Assembly (NCBI GenBank): GCA_025359105.1
Contig: JANYHK010000028.1
Span: forward strand, 1 to 48,292
Length of the DNA stretch: 48,292 nt
Direction of reading: 5' to 3'
From: Myxococcales bacterium
GTDB taxonomy: Bacteria > Myxococcota_A > Polyangia > Polyangiales > Polyangiaceae
In this document: positions 1 through 9,117 of the stretch, in pieces
Layout: each line of letters begins with the position of its first letter
Numbering within the stretch: the stretch's first letter is position 1
Translations under genes and position numbers: made by a program
Notes under the pieces: model-generated
Told to the model about the DNA's origin: nothing
Database searches by the model: none
What the model saw: only the letters and a program-made list of their open reading frames with translations

Positions 1-140
1 TAGGAAATCTCCTTCGCGAGCCCCTTCTTCGACTGAACCTTCACCAGCGCCGCCGTCAGCGTCGTCTTGCCGTGGTCGATGTGACCGATCGTACCGACGT
101 TCACGTGGAGCTTGTTCCGGTTGAATTTCTCTTTCGCCAT
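1..140 (-). CDS. tuf: Elongation factor Tu, N-terminal part (runs off the window)
   Basis: EF-Tu is the GTPase that carries aminoacyl-tRNA to the ribosome. Only the first 46 codons are present, starting at the ATG whose complement is at 138-140. The protein begins [10 protein letters not shown] and carries the P-loop GHIDHGKTT at about residues 19-27, which is diagnostic of EF-Tu. It is the last visible gene of the rpsL-rpsG-fusA-tuf (str) operon, 73 bp after fusA. A second tuf copy ends at the far right of the window in the same orientation. The rest of the gene lies outside the window. Confidence 0.97.
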   Translation of the reverse strand, partial: MAKEKFNRNKLHVNVGTIGHIDHGKTTLTAALVKVQSKKGLAKEIS

Positions 141-213
141 GGTCTTGTCCTCGATTGCCGTTTCTTTTCGGAGTTTCTTGGAGCCGCGGGCCTTTATGGG
201 GAGCCCGGGCCGG

Positions 214-2325
214 TCAGGAGCCCTTCACCTTCGCGACGACCACGTCCTGGACGGCCGCCGGCACCGGTGCGTAATGAGCGAAGTGGAGCGACGACGTCGC
301 GCGGCCCTGCGTCATGCTGCGGAGATCGGTGACGTAGCCGAACATCTGGGCGAGGGGGACCTCGCTGTCGATGACCTGCGCGTTGCCGCGCTGGCTCATG
401 CCGAGGATCTTGCCGCGGCGCGAGTTGATGTCGCCGATGACGTCGCCCATGTACTGCTCGGGGACGACGACCTCGTTCTTCATGATGGGCTCGAGCAGGT
501 GCAGCCCTGCTCGTTTCGCGCCGTCCTGGAAGCACAGCGAGGCCGCGACCTCGAACGCCTGGGCGCTCGAGTCGACGTCGTGGTAGCTGCCGTCGTAGAG
601 GCGGCAGTGGAGATCGGTGATCGGGAAGCCGGCGAGCACGCCGCGCTCCATCGCTTCCTTCACGCCCTTTTCAATCGCCGGGATGAACTCCTTCGGGATG
701 ACGCCGCCGACGATGTCGTTCTCGAAGATGTAGCCCGCGCCGCGCTCGCCGGGGCCGATCTCCAGGAGGACGTGGCCGAACTGGCCGCGGCCGCCGGACT
801 GCTTGGCGTACTTGTACTCGCAGGCGACCTTCTTGCTGATGGCCTCGCGGTACGCGACCTCGGGCTTGCCGACGTTCGACTCGACCTTGAACTCGCGGCG
901 GAGGCGGTCGCAGATGATGTCGAGGTGGAGCTCGCCCATGCCGCTGATGATCGTCTGGCCCGACTCTTCGTCGGTGTGGATGCGGAAGGACGGGTCCTCG
1001 GCGGCGAGCTTCTGCAGGCCCACGCCGAGCTTCTCGACGTCCGCCTTGGTCTTCGGCTCGATGGCGATCGAGATGACGGGCTCCGGGAAGATCATCTTCT
1101 CGAGGATGATGGGCTTCTTCTCGTCGCAGAGCGTGTCGCCCGTGCGCGTGTCCTTGAGGCCGACGGCCGCGTAGATGTTGCCGGAGTCGGCCTCGGTGAG
1201 CTCCTCGCGCTTGTTGGCGTGCATGCGGAGGATGCGGCCGATGCGCTCGCGCTTGCCGCGGGTCGAGTTCGACACCATCGTGCCGCTCGTGAGGGTGCCC
1301 GAGTAGACGCGGAAGAACGTCAGGTTGCCGTGCGGATCGTTGATGATCTTGAAGGCGTAGCCGGCGAACGGCGCCTTGTCGTCGGCCTTGCGCTCTTCTT
1401 CCTTGTCGTTGTCGGGGTTGATGCCCTTGACCGGCGGGATGTCGAGCGGGGACGGCAGGTAATTGACGACGGCGTCGAGCATGAGCTGGACGCCTTTGTT
1501 CTTGAACGCCGAGCCGCAGAGGACCGGGAAGAACTTGAAGCTGCAGCAGCCCTTGCGGAGCGCGGCGACGATCTCGGTCTCCGTGACCTGATCCGATTTC
1601 CCCTCCAGGAACTTCGCCATGATGGCGTCGTCCACGTCGGCGCACGCCTCGATCATCTTGTCGCGGTAGGCGACGCACTTCGCCTTGATGTTGGCGGGGA
1701 TGTCGATCCACTCGTACTTCTGGCCCTTCGACTCCTCGTCGAAGACGGCGGCCTTCATCTTGATGAGGTCGACGACGCCCTTGTGCTGGTCCTCCTCGCC
1801 GAGGGGCCATTGAATAGGGACGGGCACCACACCGAGGCGGTCGCGGATCGAGTTCACGTTCATCTCGAAGTCGGCGCCGGTCTTGTCCATCTTGTTGACG
1901 AACACGATGCGGGGGACGCGGAACTTGTCGGCCTGGCGCCAGACGGTCTCGGTCTGGGGCTCGACGCCGTTGCCGCCGTCGAGGACCGCGACGGCGCCGT
2001 CGAGGACGCGCAGCGAGCGCTCGACCTCGATCGTGAAGTCGACGTGGCCCGGGGTGTCGATGATGTTGATGCGGTGGCGGACGCCGGCGTGGGGGCCTTC
2101 GAGGGGCGCCCAGAAGCAGTTCGTCGCGGCCGATGTGATCGTGATCCCGCGCTCCTGCTCCTGGACCATGTAGTCCATGGTCGCGGCGCCCTCGTGGACC
2201 TCACCGATCTTGTAGTTCACGCCCGTGTAGTAAAGAACGCGCTCGGTCGTCGTCGTCTTGCCCGCATCGATGTGGGCCATGATGCCGATGTTGCGCGTCA
2301 TTTCTAGCGGGTATTCGCGAGCCAC
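214..2325 (-). CDS. fusA: Elongation factor G
   Basis: EF-G is the ribosomal translocase GTPase, also used in ribosome recycling. The protein has 703 residues, the usual length. The G1 motif [14 protein letters not shown] is near residues 17-30, followed by switch region [18 protein letters not shown] (G3) and [10 protein letters not shown] (G4). Domains II-V follow, with the domain IV hallmark [15 protein letters not shown] and a C-terminal domain ending [16 protein letters not shown]. The start is a GTG, with GGAG nine bases upstream. It lies between rpsG and tuf on the minus strand in the str operon. The 230-bp gap to rpsG is long for this operon and holds a strong nested hairpin (separate entry). 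Confidence 0.98.
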   Translation of the reverse strand: MAREYPLEMTRNIGIMAHIDAGKTTTTERVLYYTGVNYKIGEVHEGAATMDYMVQEQERGITITSAATNCFWAPLEGPHAGVRHRINIIDTPGHVDFTIEVERSLRVLDGAVAVLDGGNGVEPQTETVWRQADKFRVPRIVFVNKMDKTGADFEMNVNSIRDRLGVVPVPIQWPLGEEDQHKGVVDLIKMKAAVFDEESKGQKYEWIDIPANIKAKCVAYRDKMIEACADVDDAIMAKFLEGKSDQVTETEIVAALRKGCCSFKFFPVLCGSAFKNKGVQLMLDAVVNYLPSPLDIPPVKGINPDNDKEEERKADDKAPFAGYAFKIINDPHGNLTFFRVYSGTLTSGTMVSNSTRGKRERIGRILRMHANKREELTEADSGNIYAAVGLKDTRTGDTLCDEKKPIILEKMIFPEPVISIAIEPKTKADVEKLGVGLQKLAAEDPSFRIHTDEESGQTIISGMGELHLDIICDRLRREFKVESNVGKPEVAYREAISKKVACEYKYAKQSGGRGQFGHVLLEIGPGERGAGYIFENDIVGGVIPKEFIPAIEKGVKEAMERGVLAGFPITDLHCRLYDGSYHDVDSSAQAFEVAASLCFQDGAKRAGLHLLEPIMKNEVVVPEQYMGDVIGDINSRRGKILGMSQRGNAQVIDSEVPLAQMFGYVTDLRSMTQGRATSSLHFAHYAPVPAAVQDVVVAKVKGS

Positions 2326-2377
2326 GGGGAGGGTCTCCAGGAAAAGGTCGGTGATAGCGGTCAGCGGATAAACGAAA

Positions 2378-2439
2378 CCCCCTCCGGCCTGTTGGCTTTC
2401 TCGCGTTTTGAGAAAGCCCTTCGTGAGCCCGGAGAGGGG
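2378..2439 (-). terminator. Nested hairpin in the rpsG-fusA gap, attenuator-like
   Basis: Inner arms 2394-2402 and 2410-2418 (GGCTTTCTC / GAGAAAGCC) pair perfectly over 9 bp around a 7-base loop. Outer arms 2378-2387 and 2429-2439 (CCCCCTCCGG / CCGGAGAGGGG) pair over 10 bp with one bulged A. Read in the direction of transcription (minus), the outer arm is followed at once by TTTCGTTT, so it resembles an intrinsic terminator or attenuator in front of fusA. Partial termination is inferred. A separate 6-bp hairpin (AGCTGG / CCAGCT, 2539-2553) sits just after the rpsG stop. Confidence 0.55.
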
Positions 2440-2555
2440 TCGGGGTACTGCATCGATTGTGCGAGTAACCCGATCCTTATGTCAGCTTCGTCATTGCCGC
2501 GTGCGTGGCTCCTGAATCAAAATCTGGGTGATGGGTCTAGCTGGTTGCCAGCTGC

Positions 2556-3026
2556 TTACCAGCGGTAGTGAGCGAACGCCTTGTTGGCGTCGGCCATCTT
2601 GTGGGTGTCGTCCTTCTTCTTGACGGCGTTGCCGCGGCCGTTGGCGGCGTCGACGAGCTCGCCGGCGAGGCGCTCGCGCATCGTCTTCTCGCCGCGGTCA
2701 CGCGCGTACTGGACGAGCCAGCGCATCGCCAGCGCCACGCGGCGCTCGGGACGAACCTCGACGGGAACCTGGTACGTCGCGCCACCGACACGGCGGCTCT
2801 TCACTTCGAGCTTCGGCTTCGTGTTGTCGAGCGCCTTGCGGAACACCTCGAGGGCGTCCTCCTTGAAGCGCTCGCCGATGATGTCGAAGGCGCCGTACAG
2901 GATGCCCTCCGCAGTGGCCTTCTTGCCGCTGAACATGATCGTGTTCGTGAACTTGCTGACGAGCTTGTCCTTGAACTTCGGATCGGGAGTGATTCGGCGC
3001 TTGGGTACTTCACGGCGGCGCGGCAT
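2556..3026 (-). CDS. rpsG: 30S ribosomal protein S7
   Basis: S7 nucleates assembly of the 30S head and contacts tRNA in the E site. The protein has 156 residues, the normal length, begins [12 protein letters not shown] and contains the conserved stretch [17 protein letters not shown] and the C-terminal [10 protein letters not shown]. The ATG is preceded by a purine-rich AAGAAGAGAA. It is second in the str operon, 103 bp after rpsL. That gap contains the repeated hairpin element at 3080-3128. In E. coli S7 represses by binding the rpsL-rpsG gap; whether the element here does this is unknown. Confidence 0.98.
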   Translation of the reverse strand: MPRRREVPKRRITPDPKFKDKLVSKFTNTIMFSGKKATAEGILYGAFDIIGERFKEDALEVFRKALDNTKPKLEVKSRRVGGATYQVPVEVRPERRVALAMRWLVQYARDRGEKTMRERLAGELVDAANGRGNAVKKKDDTHKMADANKAFAHYRW

Positions 3027-3079
3027 AGGATTCTCTTCTTCTCGTTCTCAGCCAAAAACTTCGAAACTCTTGTCCCAGC

Positions 3080-3128
3080 TCCCGCTGGGGGTGTCGGGGG
3101 GAGCGGCGACGCTCCCCCTGACGTTGAC
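3080..3128 (-). repeat. Intergenic hairpin element, copy A (after rpsL)
   Basis: A 9-bp perfect stem (GGGGGAGCG at 3097-3105, CGCTCCCCC at 3110-3118) with a 4-base loop, flanked by TCCCGCTGGGGGTGTCG on one side and ACGTTGAC on the other. It begins 1-2 bases after the rpsL stop. A near-identical copy follows rplK at 45994-46041. One base pair in the stem differs between copies but stays paired (C-G here, T-A there). There is no T tract after it in the minus direction, so it does not look like a simple terminator. Confidence 0.75.
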
Positions 3129-3129
3129 T

Positions 3130-3528
3130 TCAGCTCTTGGGACGCTTCACGCCGTACTTCGAGCGCTTGCGGTTCCGGTTGACCTTGTTCGTCGACGACG
3201 GGCCGATGGCGCCGGACGCGTCGAGGGTGCCGCGGACGACGTGGTAGCGGACGCCCGGGAGGTCCTTGACGCGGCCGCCGCGGATGAGGACGACCGAGTG
3301 CTCCTGGAGGTTGTGCCCCTCCCCCGGAATGTAGCTCGTCACTTCCATCCCGTTGGTGAGGCGCACGCGGCAGACCTTACGGAGGGCCGAGTTCGGCTTC
3401 TTCGGGGTGGTGGTGTAAACGCGGACGCAGACGCCACGCTTCTGCGGGCAGCTCTTGAGAGCCGGCGACGCCGTCTTGAAGCGGGCGGCCTCGCGGCCGT
3501 GGTTGATGAGCTGATTGATGGTGGGCAC
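3130..3528 (-). CDS. rpsL: 30S ribosomal protein S12
   Basis: S12 sits at the decoding centre and governs accuracy. The protein has 132 residues, a few more than the common 123-124 because of a longer C-terminus ([14 protein letters not shown]). The loops [13 protein letters not shown] and [13 protein letters not shown] carry the usual lysines at the positions where streptomycin-resistance changes arise, so it looks like the ordinary sensitive form. The start is GTG (complement at 3526-3528). It is the first gene of the str operon and is preceded by the promoter at 3643-3670, with a leader of roughly 110 bases. Confidence 0.98.
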   Translation of the reverse strand: MPTINQLINHGREAARFKTASPALKSCPQKRGVCVRVYTTTPKKPNSALRKVCRVRLTNGMEVTSYIPGEGHNLQEHSVVLIRGGRVKDLPGVRYHVVRGTLDASGAIGPSSTNKVNRNRKRSKYGVKRPKS

Positions 3529-3926
3529 GGAGCGGTTTCCTCGAGTCTGTGCGGGCCGAAGCGGGTAATTTCTGACGTACTTTCGTGCTCTTACCTGGCG
3601 TTTCTTGAGGGAGATCGCCGTGTAGGGGCTGCGGGGACGCGCACTTTACCCGTGAGGATCCGCCTGTCAAGCGCAAAGACCCCGCGGAAAAGGCCCGCGC
3701 CAGCCTCGCGCGAACGAAACCCGACGGCCCTTGGGCGGGCGCGCGAGAAGCCGGCCCGCGAGGGCGGAGCAGACCTAGCATGATAGGGGGCGCGGGATAA
3801 GAGGCGGCCCCCCTCGGGTTCCAAATCGGCTCGGATCTGGCGGCTGCAAAGTGCGCTCGTGTATCGTTTCGGGTGGGGTGCCTCGCGTCCGGGTGGGCTC
3901 GGCGCGGCTCGCCCAAGGAGCTTGCC
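3529..3926. other. Divergent intergenic region between rpsL and the cysteine-rich protein gene
   Basis: This 398-bp gap is the largest non-coding stretch in the window. It carries the minus-strand str promoter (3643-3670) and, just before the plus-strand gene, a near-perfect ribosome binding site AAGGAG (3915-3920) six bases before GTG 3927. No credible coding sequence, tRNA or repeat is seen in the remainder. The plus-strand promoter could not be assigned. Confidence 0.7.
3643..3670 (-). promoter_or_regulatory. Sigma70-type promoter of the str operon
   Basis: Reading the minus strand, TTGACA (3670-3665) is followed after 16 bp by TAAAGT (3648-3643). The -35 box is a perfect consensus match and the -10 matches 4 of 6. 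It lies about 115 bp before the rpsL start with no gene between, as expected for the main promoter of rpsL-rpsG-fusA-tuf. Confidence 0.7.
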
Positions 3927-6767
3927 GTGATCACCTCTCGTCGTGCTTTCGCCGCCTTGCGCTACGCCGGCGCCTCCGTGCTCGGTCTCGTTTGCCTGGC
4001 CGCGCCCGGGGTGGCGGACGCGGCGCCGACCCAGCCTATGAGGTTTTACGGTCAGGTTCAGGGGAATGGCGGCTGCGGGGGCGGCGCGCAGATCCACGTC
4101 ATCGGGAAGAACCCCGGCACCGTCTGGACGGCCACGCGGCTCGACACCTCGGCAGGCATCGGCGGCGGGACGCTGAACAACCCCTACGACTTCGGGAGCC
4201 TCACGGGGATCACGACGGCGTACCCGTTCGTCGTCGTGACCTCCGACGTCGCCTACGTCCTCATGACCGAGGTCTGCGCGAGCGTCCCCCCGACGAGCGG
4301 CGCGCTCACCTACCCCGCCGACGACGGCGCCACCACCGTCGGCACGCGTATCCTCTTCTATGCGACGTACGCGGCGGCGGCGAACAACTTCATCGCCGGC
4401 GTGACAGGCAGCCCGCTCGTGACGATGCAGACGGCGAGCGGAACGGTCGTCATGGCCGCCACGAGCGTCCCCGCGGGCACCGCCATCCGGCCGCCCGCGC
4501 TGGTCGCCGGCACCGTGTACCTCATCGACGCGACGGGCGGGACGATCACCGCAGGCAGCACCTCGCCGAGCGCGTACTCCGTGCTCGGCGTGGCCGACTC
4601 CCAGGCGGCCAGCTGCCAGAACGACGTCGGCAAGTCCCTCTTCGCGTCGTTCCTCGGCAACGGGAGCACGACGACGACGGGCCTCGCGCTCTTCAACGAC
4701 GGCGCGGCGGCGGCGACCGTGTCGTTCACGCCACTGCTCGGCGGCGGCGCGTTCGGCAACGTCGCCGTGCCGCCCGGAAACAAGACGTACTCCACCGGCA
4801 TCACGGAGGGCGTTTACCTCGTCTCGTCCACGAACCCCATCTCGGCGTGGGCCGGCTCGCCGAAGGGCGGGAACAACATCGACAACCTCGGCGACGACGT
4901 CGGCATCCTCGTCGGCCGGTGGGATGGCACGAGCGCGTTCCGCGTGCGCGCGCGCAACCAGGCGCAGACCTCGCGGGTCTTCGCGCGGGCGGGCGCGCAA
5001 TTTCAGGTGAACGGCGGCGCCGCGGTGACGGTCCCCGCGGCGGAGAACGTCACGCTCGCCACGGGAACCGGGACGGACATCGTCGTGACGAGCGCGAGAC
5101 CGTTCCTCCTGCAGACGCAGGGCGCGGCGACGCCGATGAACGACTGGGGCAAGTGGCTGCGGCCGCTGCCGCCGGTCGACAGCGACGGCGACACCGTGAG
5201 CGACGTCGTCGAGACGAGCGCCATCGGAGCGTGCCAGTCGGTCGCGCCGGACTTCGACGCCGACGGGTACGCGGATTTTCTCGATCTCGACAGCGACAAC
5301 GACTGCGTGCTCGATTCGTCCCCGACGGAGGCCGGCGCGGCGCGCACCAACGCGGCGCTGCCCCCTGGCGCCCACTGCAGCGGCGCGACGCCGGTGTGCG
5401 TGGTGACCAGCGGCGCCGGCGCGTGCACGGCCTGCTCGGGCAACTTCGGGAGCGGCGGCGCCGCGGCGTGCCCGACGGCGACCGCGCCGAGCTGCCAGGC
5501 CGGCGCGTGCGTCGGTTGCAACGGCAGCTTGGGCAGCGGCACGAGCCTCGCCTGCACGAACGCGGGGACGCCGGTATGCCTGGGGACGGGCGCGTGCGTC
5601 GCGTGCGACGGCGATTATGCAGGAGGCAGCCCGGCGGCGTGCGCGCTCGCGGCCCGGCCTTACTGCGCGGCGGGGCAGTGCCTCCCGTGCGGCGGCGGCT
5701 ACGGGAGCGGCGTCGCCCAGGCTTGCAAGACGACGGCGGCGCCGGTCTGCACCGCGGGCGCGTGTGTCGTGTGCGCGAACGGCTACGGCAGCGGGCTGCC
5801 GAACGCGTGCGAGGTCGCTGCCACGCCGGTCTGCAAGGCCGACGGGACGTGCAACGCGTGCAACGGCGACAACGGTGACGCGGCCGCGACGCTGGCGTGC
5901 CCGACGACGGCCAACCCGTACTGCACCGCGGCCGGCGCGTGCGGCAAGTGCACGACGGGCGCGGACTGCACTGGGCATCCCAATGGACCCTTGTGCAACA
6001 CGACCACCGGCGCGTGCGGAAACACGTGCGGCGTCGACGGCGACTGCACCGGGGCGCAATGGTGCGCGATCGCGACGTGCACGGCCAAGACGCCGAACGG
6101 GCAGCCGGTGCCCAACGTCACCCCGATCAACGGCGTGTGCACGGATCCGAACGGGCTGCGCGTCTGCGTCTCCGGGGTCTGCAGCGCGGTGGACAACACG
6201 TGCGGCCGGCGTGCCGGCGAATACTGCACGCTCGCCGACGGCGGGCTCTCCGACAACGAGTGCCAGAGTGGCGCGTGCACCGCGAACGGGACGTGCGGCG
6301 CCTGCGCCAAGGACAGCGACTGCGGCGGCGTGACGAGCGGCAAGGTGTGCACCGACACGACGAAGCTGTGCGCGAGCGGGTGCCGCGGCACCGGCGGCAA
6401 CGGATGCCCGGCGCCCCAGGTCTGCAGCTCCATCGACGCCAAGATCGGCACGTGCGCGGCGCCCGAAGGCGGCGCGGACTCCGGCGCCGACGCCGCGCCG
6501 CCCTACGACGCGGGCACGTACGACGCGACGCTTCCGCCCACCGACGCCGCCGGCGATGCCACCGCGCCGGACGCGTCGCCCGACGCGAGCGCCCCGGCAG
6601 CCGCCGACGACACGGGCGTGCTCGAGGGCGGGGGCATCGCCTGCTCCACGAGCCCCGGCTTCGGCGGCGGCGGGCCCTTCTCCGCCATGGTCCTCGGCCT
6701 GCTCGGCGTCCTCGGCCTCGCCCGCCGCCGCAAGCGGTCCTCTCCCGAGCTCACCCGCAGAAAATGA
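3927..6767 (+). CDS. Secreted cysteine-rich repeat protein with MYXO-CTERM-like C-terminus
   Basis: A predicted surface protein of 946 residues. GTG 3927 is chosen because AAGGAG lies six bases upstream. An N-terminal signal peptide (hydrophobic GASVLGLVCLAAPGVADA) is followed by a beta-rich region of about 370 residues, a calcium-binding type DSDGDTVSD segment near residue 417, and six or so tandem cysteine-rich units of about 31 residues (residues 480-680, pattern GACxxCxGxxGSG). More Cys-rich sequence and a low-complexity Asp/Ala/Pro stalk follow. The end has the MYXO-CTERM layout: Cys-Ser, a Gly run, a hydrophobic helix (MVLGLLGVLGLA) and RRRKR. That sorting signal is known to direct surface anchoring in myxobacteria. 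The stop overlaps the next ATG (ATGA), so it is translationally coupled to the OmpA-type gene. Its specific role is unknown. Confidence 0.8.
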   Translation: MITSRRAFAALRYAGASVLGLVCLAAPGVADAAPTQPMRFYGQVQGNGGCGGGAQIHVIGKNPGTVWTATRLDTSAGIGGGTLNNPYDFGSLTGITTAYPFVVVTSDVAYVLMTEVCASVPPTSGALTYPADDGATTVGTRILFYATYAAAANNFIAGVTGSPLVTMQTASGTVVMAATSVPAGTAIRPPALVAGTVYLIDATGGTITAGSTSPSAYSVLGVADSQAASCQNDVGKSLFASFLGNGSTTTTGLALFNDGAAAATVSFTPLLGGGAFGNVAVPPGNKTYSTGITEGVYLVSSTNPISAWAGSPKGGNNIDNLGDDVGILVGRWDGTSAFRVRARNQAQTSRVFARAGAQFQVNGGAAVTVPAAENVTLATGTGTDIVVTSARPFLLQTQGAATPMNDWGKWLRPLPPVDSDGDTVSDVVETSAIGACQSVAPDFDADGYADFLDLDSDNDCVLDSSPTEAGAARTNAALPPGAHCSGATPVCVVTSGAGACTACSGNFGSGGAAACPTATAPSCQAGACVGCNGSLGSGTSLACTNAGTPVCLGTGACVACDGDYAGGSPAACALAARPYCAAGQCLPCGGGYGSGVAQACKTTAAPVCTAGACVVCANGYGSGLPNACEVAATPVCKADGTCNACNGDNGDAAATLACPTTANPYCTAAGACGKCTTGADCTGHPNGPLCNTTTGACGNTCGVDGDCTGAQWCAIATCTAKTPNGQPVPNVTPINGVCTDPNGLRVCVSGVCSAVDNTCGRRAGEYCTLADGGLSDNECQSGACTANGTCGACAKDSDCGGVTSGKVCTDTTKLCASGCRGTGGNGCPAPQVCSSIDAKIGTCAAPEGGADSGADAAPPYDAGTYDATLPPTDAAGDATAPDASPDASAPAAADDTGVLEGGGIACSTSPGFGGGGPFSAMVLGLLGVLGLARRRKRSSPELTRRK

Positions 6768-8560
6768 ACATGAAGAAACTCTTCGGCGCCGCGGCGCTCG
6801 GCGCGCTCCTCGTGACCGGCGCGCCGCAAAAGGCCAAGGCCGACGGATTCGCGGTCAACCGGTTCGATCCGTCCGAGCGCGGGAGCGACTTCTTCGTCCT
6901 CGATTCGCTCGACCTGCGCGGGCATGCGCGGCCCGCCGCCGGCGCGGTCGTGGAGTGGGGCTACCGGCCGCTCGTCCTCTACGCTCCGGGGGGCGCCGTG
7001 AGGGCGTCGGTCGTGCGAAACCAGGTCGTCGTGCACCCCGGCGCGAGCATGGTCTTCTGGGACCGCCTGCGCCTCGGGCTCGACGTGCCGGTGCAGGTGT
7101 TCGCCGACGGGCACGGCGGGTCGCTGAACGGAGTCCGCTACGACGGCGCGGCCAGCGATCCGGCGCTCGGCGATCTGCGTCTCTCGGCGGACGTGCGTGT
7201 GCTCGGCCAGTACCGCGAGGCCGCGCAGGTCGCGATCGGCGCGCAGCTGTGGGCGCCGACCGGCGCGAAGACCGCGTACGCGGGCGACGGCAGCGCGCGC
7301 TTCATGCCGCGCGTCCTCTTCGCCGGCGGCGCCGGCAGCCTGCAATACGCCGCGAAGGTGGGGTTCACCTACCGCGCCCGCGACGACGCGTTCGGCGGCA
7401 GCTCGCTCGGCAGCGAGGTCGTGTTCGGCGCTGGCGGCGGAATCCGCGCAGCCGACGACAAGCTCCTCTTCTCCGTCGAGCTCCTCGGCAACACGACGGT
7501 CGACGATCCGTTCAAGACGCGCTCTACGCCCCTCGAGGGCACCTTCGGCATCCATTACCTGCTCCCCGGCGATCTGCGCGCGGGCGCCGGCATCGGCAGC
7601 GGTCTCGCGCGTGGCTACGGAACGCCCGCGGTTCGCGGCCTCCTCGGCTTCGAGTACGCGCCGCAGCTCAAGCTCGCAGCAGCCCGGAGACCGGACCGTG
7701 ACAAGGACGGCGTCCCCGACGACGTCGACGCCTGTCCGGAGACGGCCGGCGAAAAGACGAGCGATCCCCACAGCAACGGCTGTCCGAGGAAGACCGATCG
7801 CGACAAGGACGGCATCACGGACGACGAAGACGCCTGCCCTAACGCGCCCGGCGAAGCGTCCGACGATGCGCGCACCAACGGGTGCCCGGTCGACAGCGAC
7901 GGCGACGGCATCATCGACTCGGTCGACGCCTGCCCGCGCGTCGCGGGCGTCGAGCAGTCCAACCCGAAGAAGACCGGCTGCCCGCCCGACAGCGACGACG
8001 ACGGCATCCTCGACGAGGACGACGCCTGCCCCGACGTGCCCGGCCTCAAGTCCGACAACCCGAAGCTGAACGGGTGTCCGATGGAGACCGATCGCGACAA
8101 GGACGGCATCCTCAACGACGTCGACGCGTGCCCGGACGAGCCCGGCAAGGCCGATCCCGATCCCAAGCGCAACGGCTGCCCCAAGGCGTTCGTACGGAAC
8201 GGCCAGATCAAGATCCTCGACCAGGTGAAGTTCAAGACCGGGAGCGCCGCCATCGAGCCGGGCCGAGACAGCGAAGAGGTCCTCGAGGCGGTGCTGAAGG
8301 TCCTGCAGGAGCACCGGGAGATCGGGCAGATCCGGGTCGAAGGGCACACCGACAACAAAGGCAACCCGAAGGCCAACAAGAAGCTGTCCGCCGAGCGCGC
8401 GGCCGCGGTCGTGCGCTGGCTCTTCGCGCACGGCGTCGGCGCAGCACGTGTCACGAGCGCCGGCTTCGGCTCGGAGAAGCCGCTGGATACGAACGCGACG
8501 GACGAGGGGCGCAAGGGCAACCGCCGCGTCGAGTTCCACATCGTGGAGGCGGCGCCCTGA
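6764..8560 (+). CDS. Outer-membrane beta-barrel protein with TSP3 repeats and OmpA peptidoglycan-binding domain
   Basis: 598 residues. A signal peptide (MNMKKLFGAAALGALLVTG, cleaved near AKADG) precedes about 285 residues of beta-barrel-like sequence. Five thrombospondin type 3 repeats occupy residues about 311-475, each of the form DxDxDGxxDxxDACPxxPG; this family binds calcium. The C-terminal OmpA domain (about 480-594) contains GHTDNKGNPKANKKLSAERA near residue 525, the peptidoglycan-binding signature, so the protein should tie the outer membrane to the wall. The ATG overlaps the stop of the preceding gene by four bases; ATG 6770 is an alternative. The predicted Cys-rich surface partner upstream suggests a shared envelope structure (inference). 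Confidence 0.85.
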   Translation: MNMKKLFGAAALGALLVTGAPQKAKADGFAVNRFDPSERGSDFFVLDSLDLRGHARPAAGAVVEWGYRPLVLYAPGGAVRASVVRNQVVVHPGASMVFWDRLRLGLDVPVQVFADGHGGSLNGVRYDGAASDPALGDLRLSADVRVLGQYREAAQVAIGAQLWAPTGAKTAYAGDGSARFMPRVLFAGGAGSLQYAAKVGFTYRARDDAFGGSSLGSEVVFGAGGGIRAADDKLLFSVELLGNTTVDDPFKTRSTPLEGTFGIHYLLPGDLRAGAGIGSGLARGYGTPAVRGLLGFEYAPQLKLAAARRPDRDKDGVPDDVDACPETAGEKTSDPHSNGCPRKTDRDKDGITDDEDACPNAPGEASDDARTNGCPVDSDGDGIIDSVDACPRVAGVEQSNPKKTGCPPDSDDDGILDEDDACPDVPGLKSDNPKLNGCPMETDRDKDGILNDVDACPDEPGKADPDPKRNGCPKAFVRNGQIKILDQVKFKTGSAAIEPGRDSEEVLEAVLKVLQEHREIGQIRVEGHTDNKGNPKANKKLSAERAAAVVRWLFAHGVGAARVTSAGFGSEKPLDTNATDEGRKGNRRVEFHIVEAAP

Positions 8561-8562
8561 CG

Positions 8563-9078
8563 ATGGCGCTCGTCCCCCCGCTCGACGCCACGCCCGACGA
8601 GGTGAAGACGGCGCTCGCGCCGGTGCGGCACCCGTTTGCGGTCGCCGTCCACGCGTGCGGCAACGGGTTCGCGGTCGGGGCGATCATCCGCGTCGCCCAC
8701 AACTTCCTCGCCCGCGAGATCGTCATCGTGGGCGACGAGCCCTATTACGCGAAGGCGTCGATGGGCATGGAGAAGTACGAGACGATCGTGAAGGTCCCGA
8801 ACGACGACGCATTCTTCGCGCATGCGGCGGGGAGGCCCGTCTGGGCGATCGAGAAGGACCACGCGCGGCGCAGCCTGCACGCGGTACCGAAGTTCCCCGA
8901 CGACGTGATCTTCGTCTTCGGCAGCGAGCGGCACGGCCTGTCGGCGGAGTTCGTCGCGCGCGCGGACGACGTCCTCGGCATCCCGATCTTCGGCGTCAAC
9001 AACTCGCTCCCGGTCGCGGTCGCCGCCGGCATCGTCATGGGCGAGTGGGCACGGGCCCGCTACGCGGAGCGGCGATGA
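8563..9078 (+). CDS. TrmH-family (SpoU) RNA 2'-O-methyltransferase
   Basis: 171 residues, the size of a minimal alpha/beta-knot (SPOUT) methyltransferase. The three family motifs are visible: GNGFAVGAIIRVAHNF near residue 33 (motif 1), FVFGSERHGLS near 122 (motif 2, S-adenosylmethionine site), and IPIFGVNNSLPVAVAAGI near 143 (motif 3, knot). These enzymes methylate a ribose 2'-OH in tRNA or rRNA using S-adenosylmethionine; the target here cannot be read from sequence. The Asn of the usual SLNVSVA knot motif is replaced by Pro (SLPVAVA). The gene starts 2 bp after the OmpA stop and probably shares its transcript. Confidence 0.85.
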   Translation: MALVPPLDATPDEVKTALAPVRHPFAVAVHACGNGFAVGAIIRVAHNFLAREIVIVGDEPYYAKASMGMEKYETIVKVPNDDAFFAHAAGRPVWAIEKDHARRSLHAVPKFPDDVIFVFGSERHGLSAEFVARADDVLGIPIFGVNNSLPVAVAAGIVMGEWARARYAERR

Positions 9079-9117
9079 GCGCGTTCGCATTCTCGCGAGT
9101 CGCTACCACCGTCCGCT

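Noticed and set aside
112-2307. Plus-strand open frame of 731 codons opposite fusA
   Set aside because: Antisense shadow of fusA, which has all EF-G motifs.
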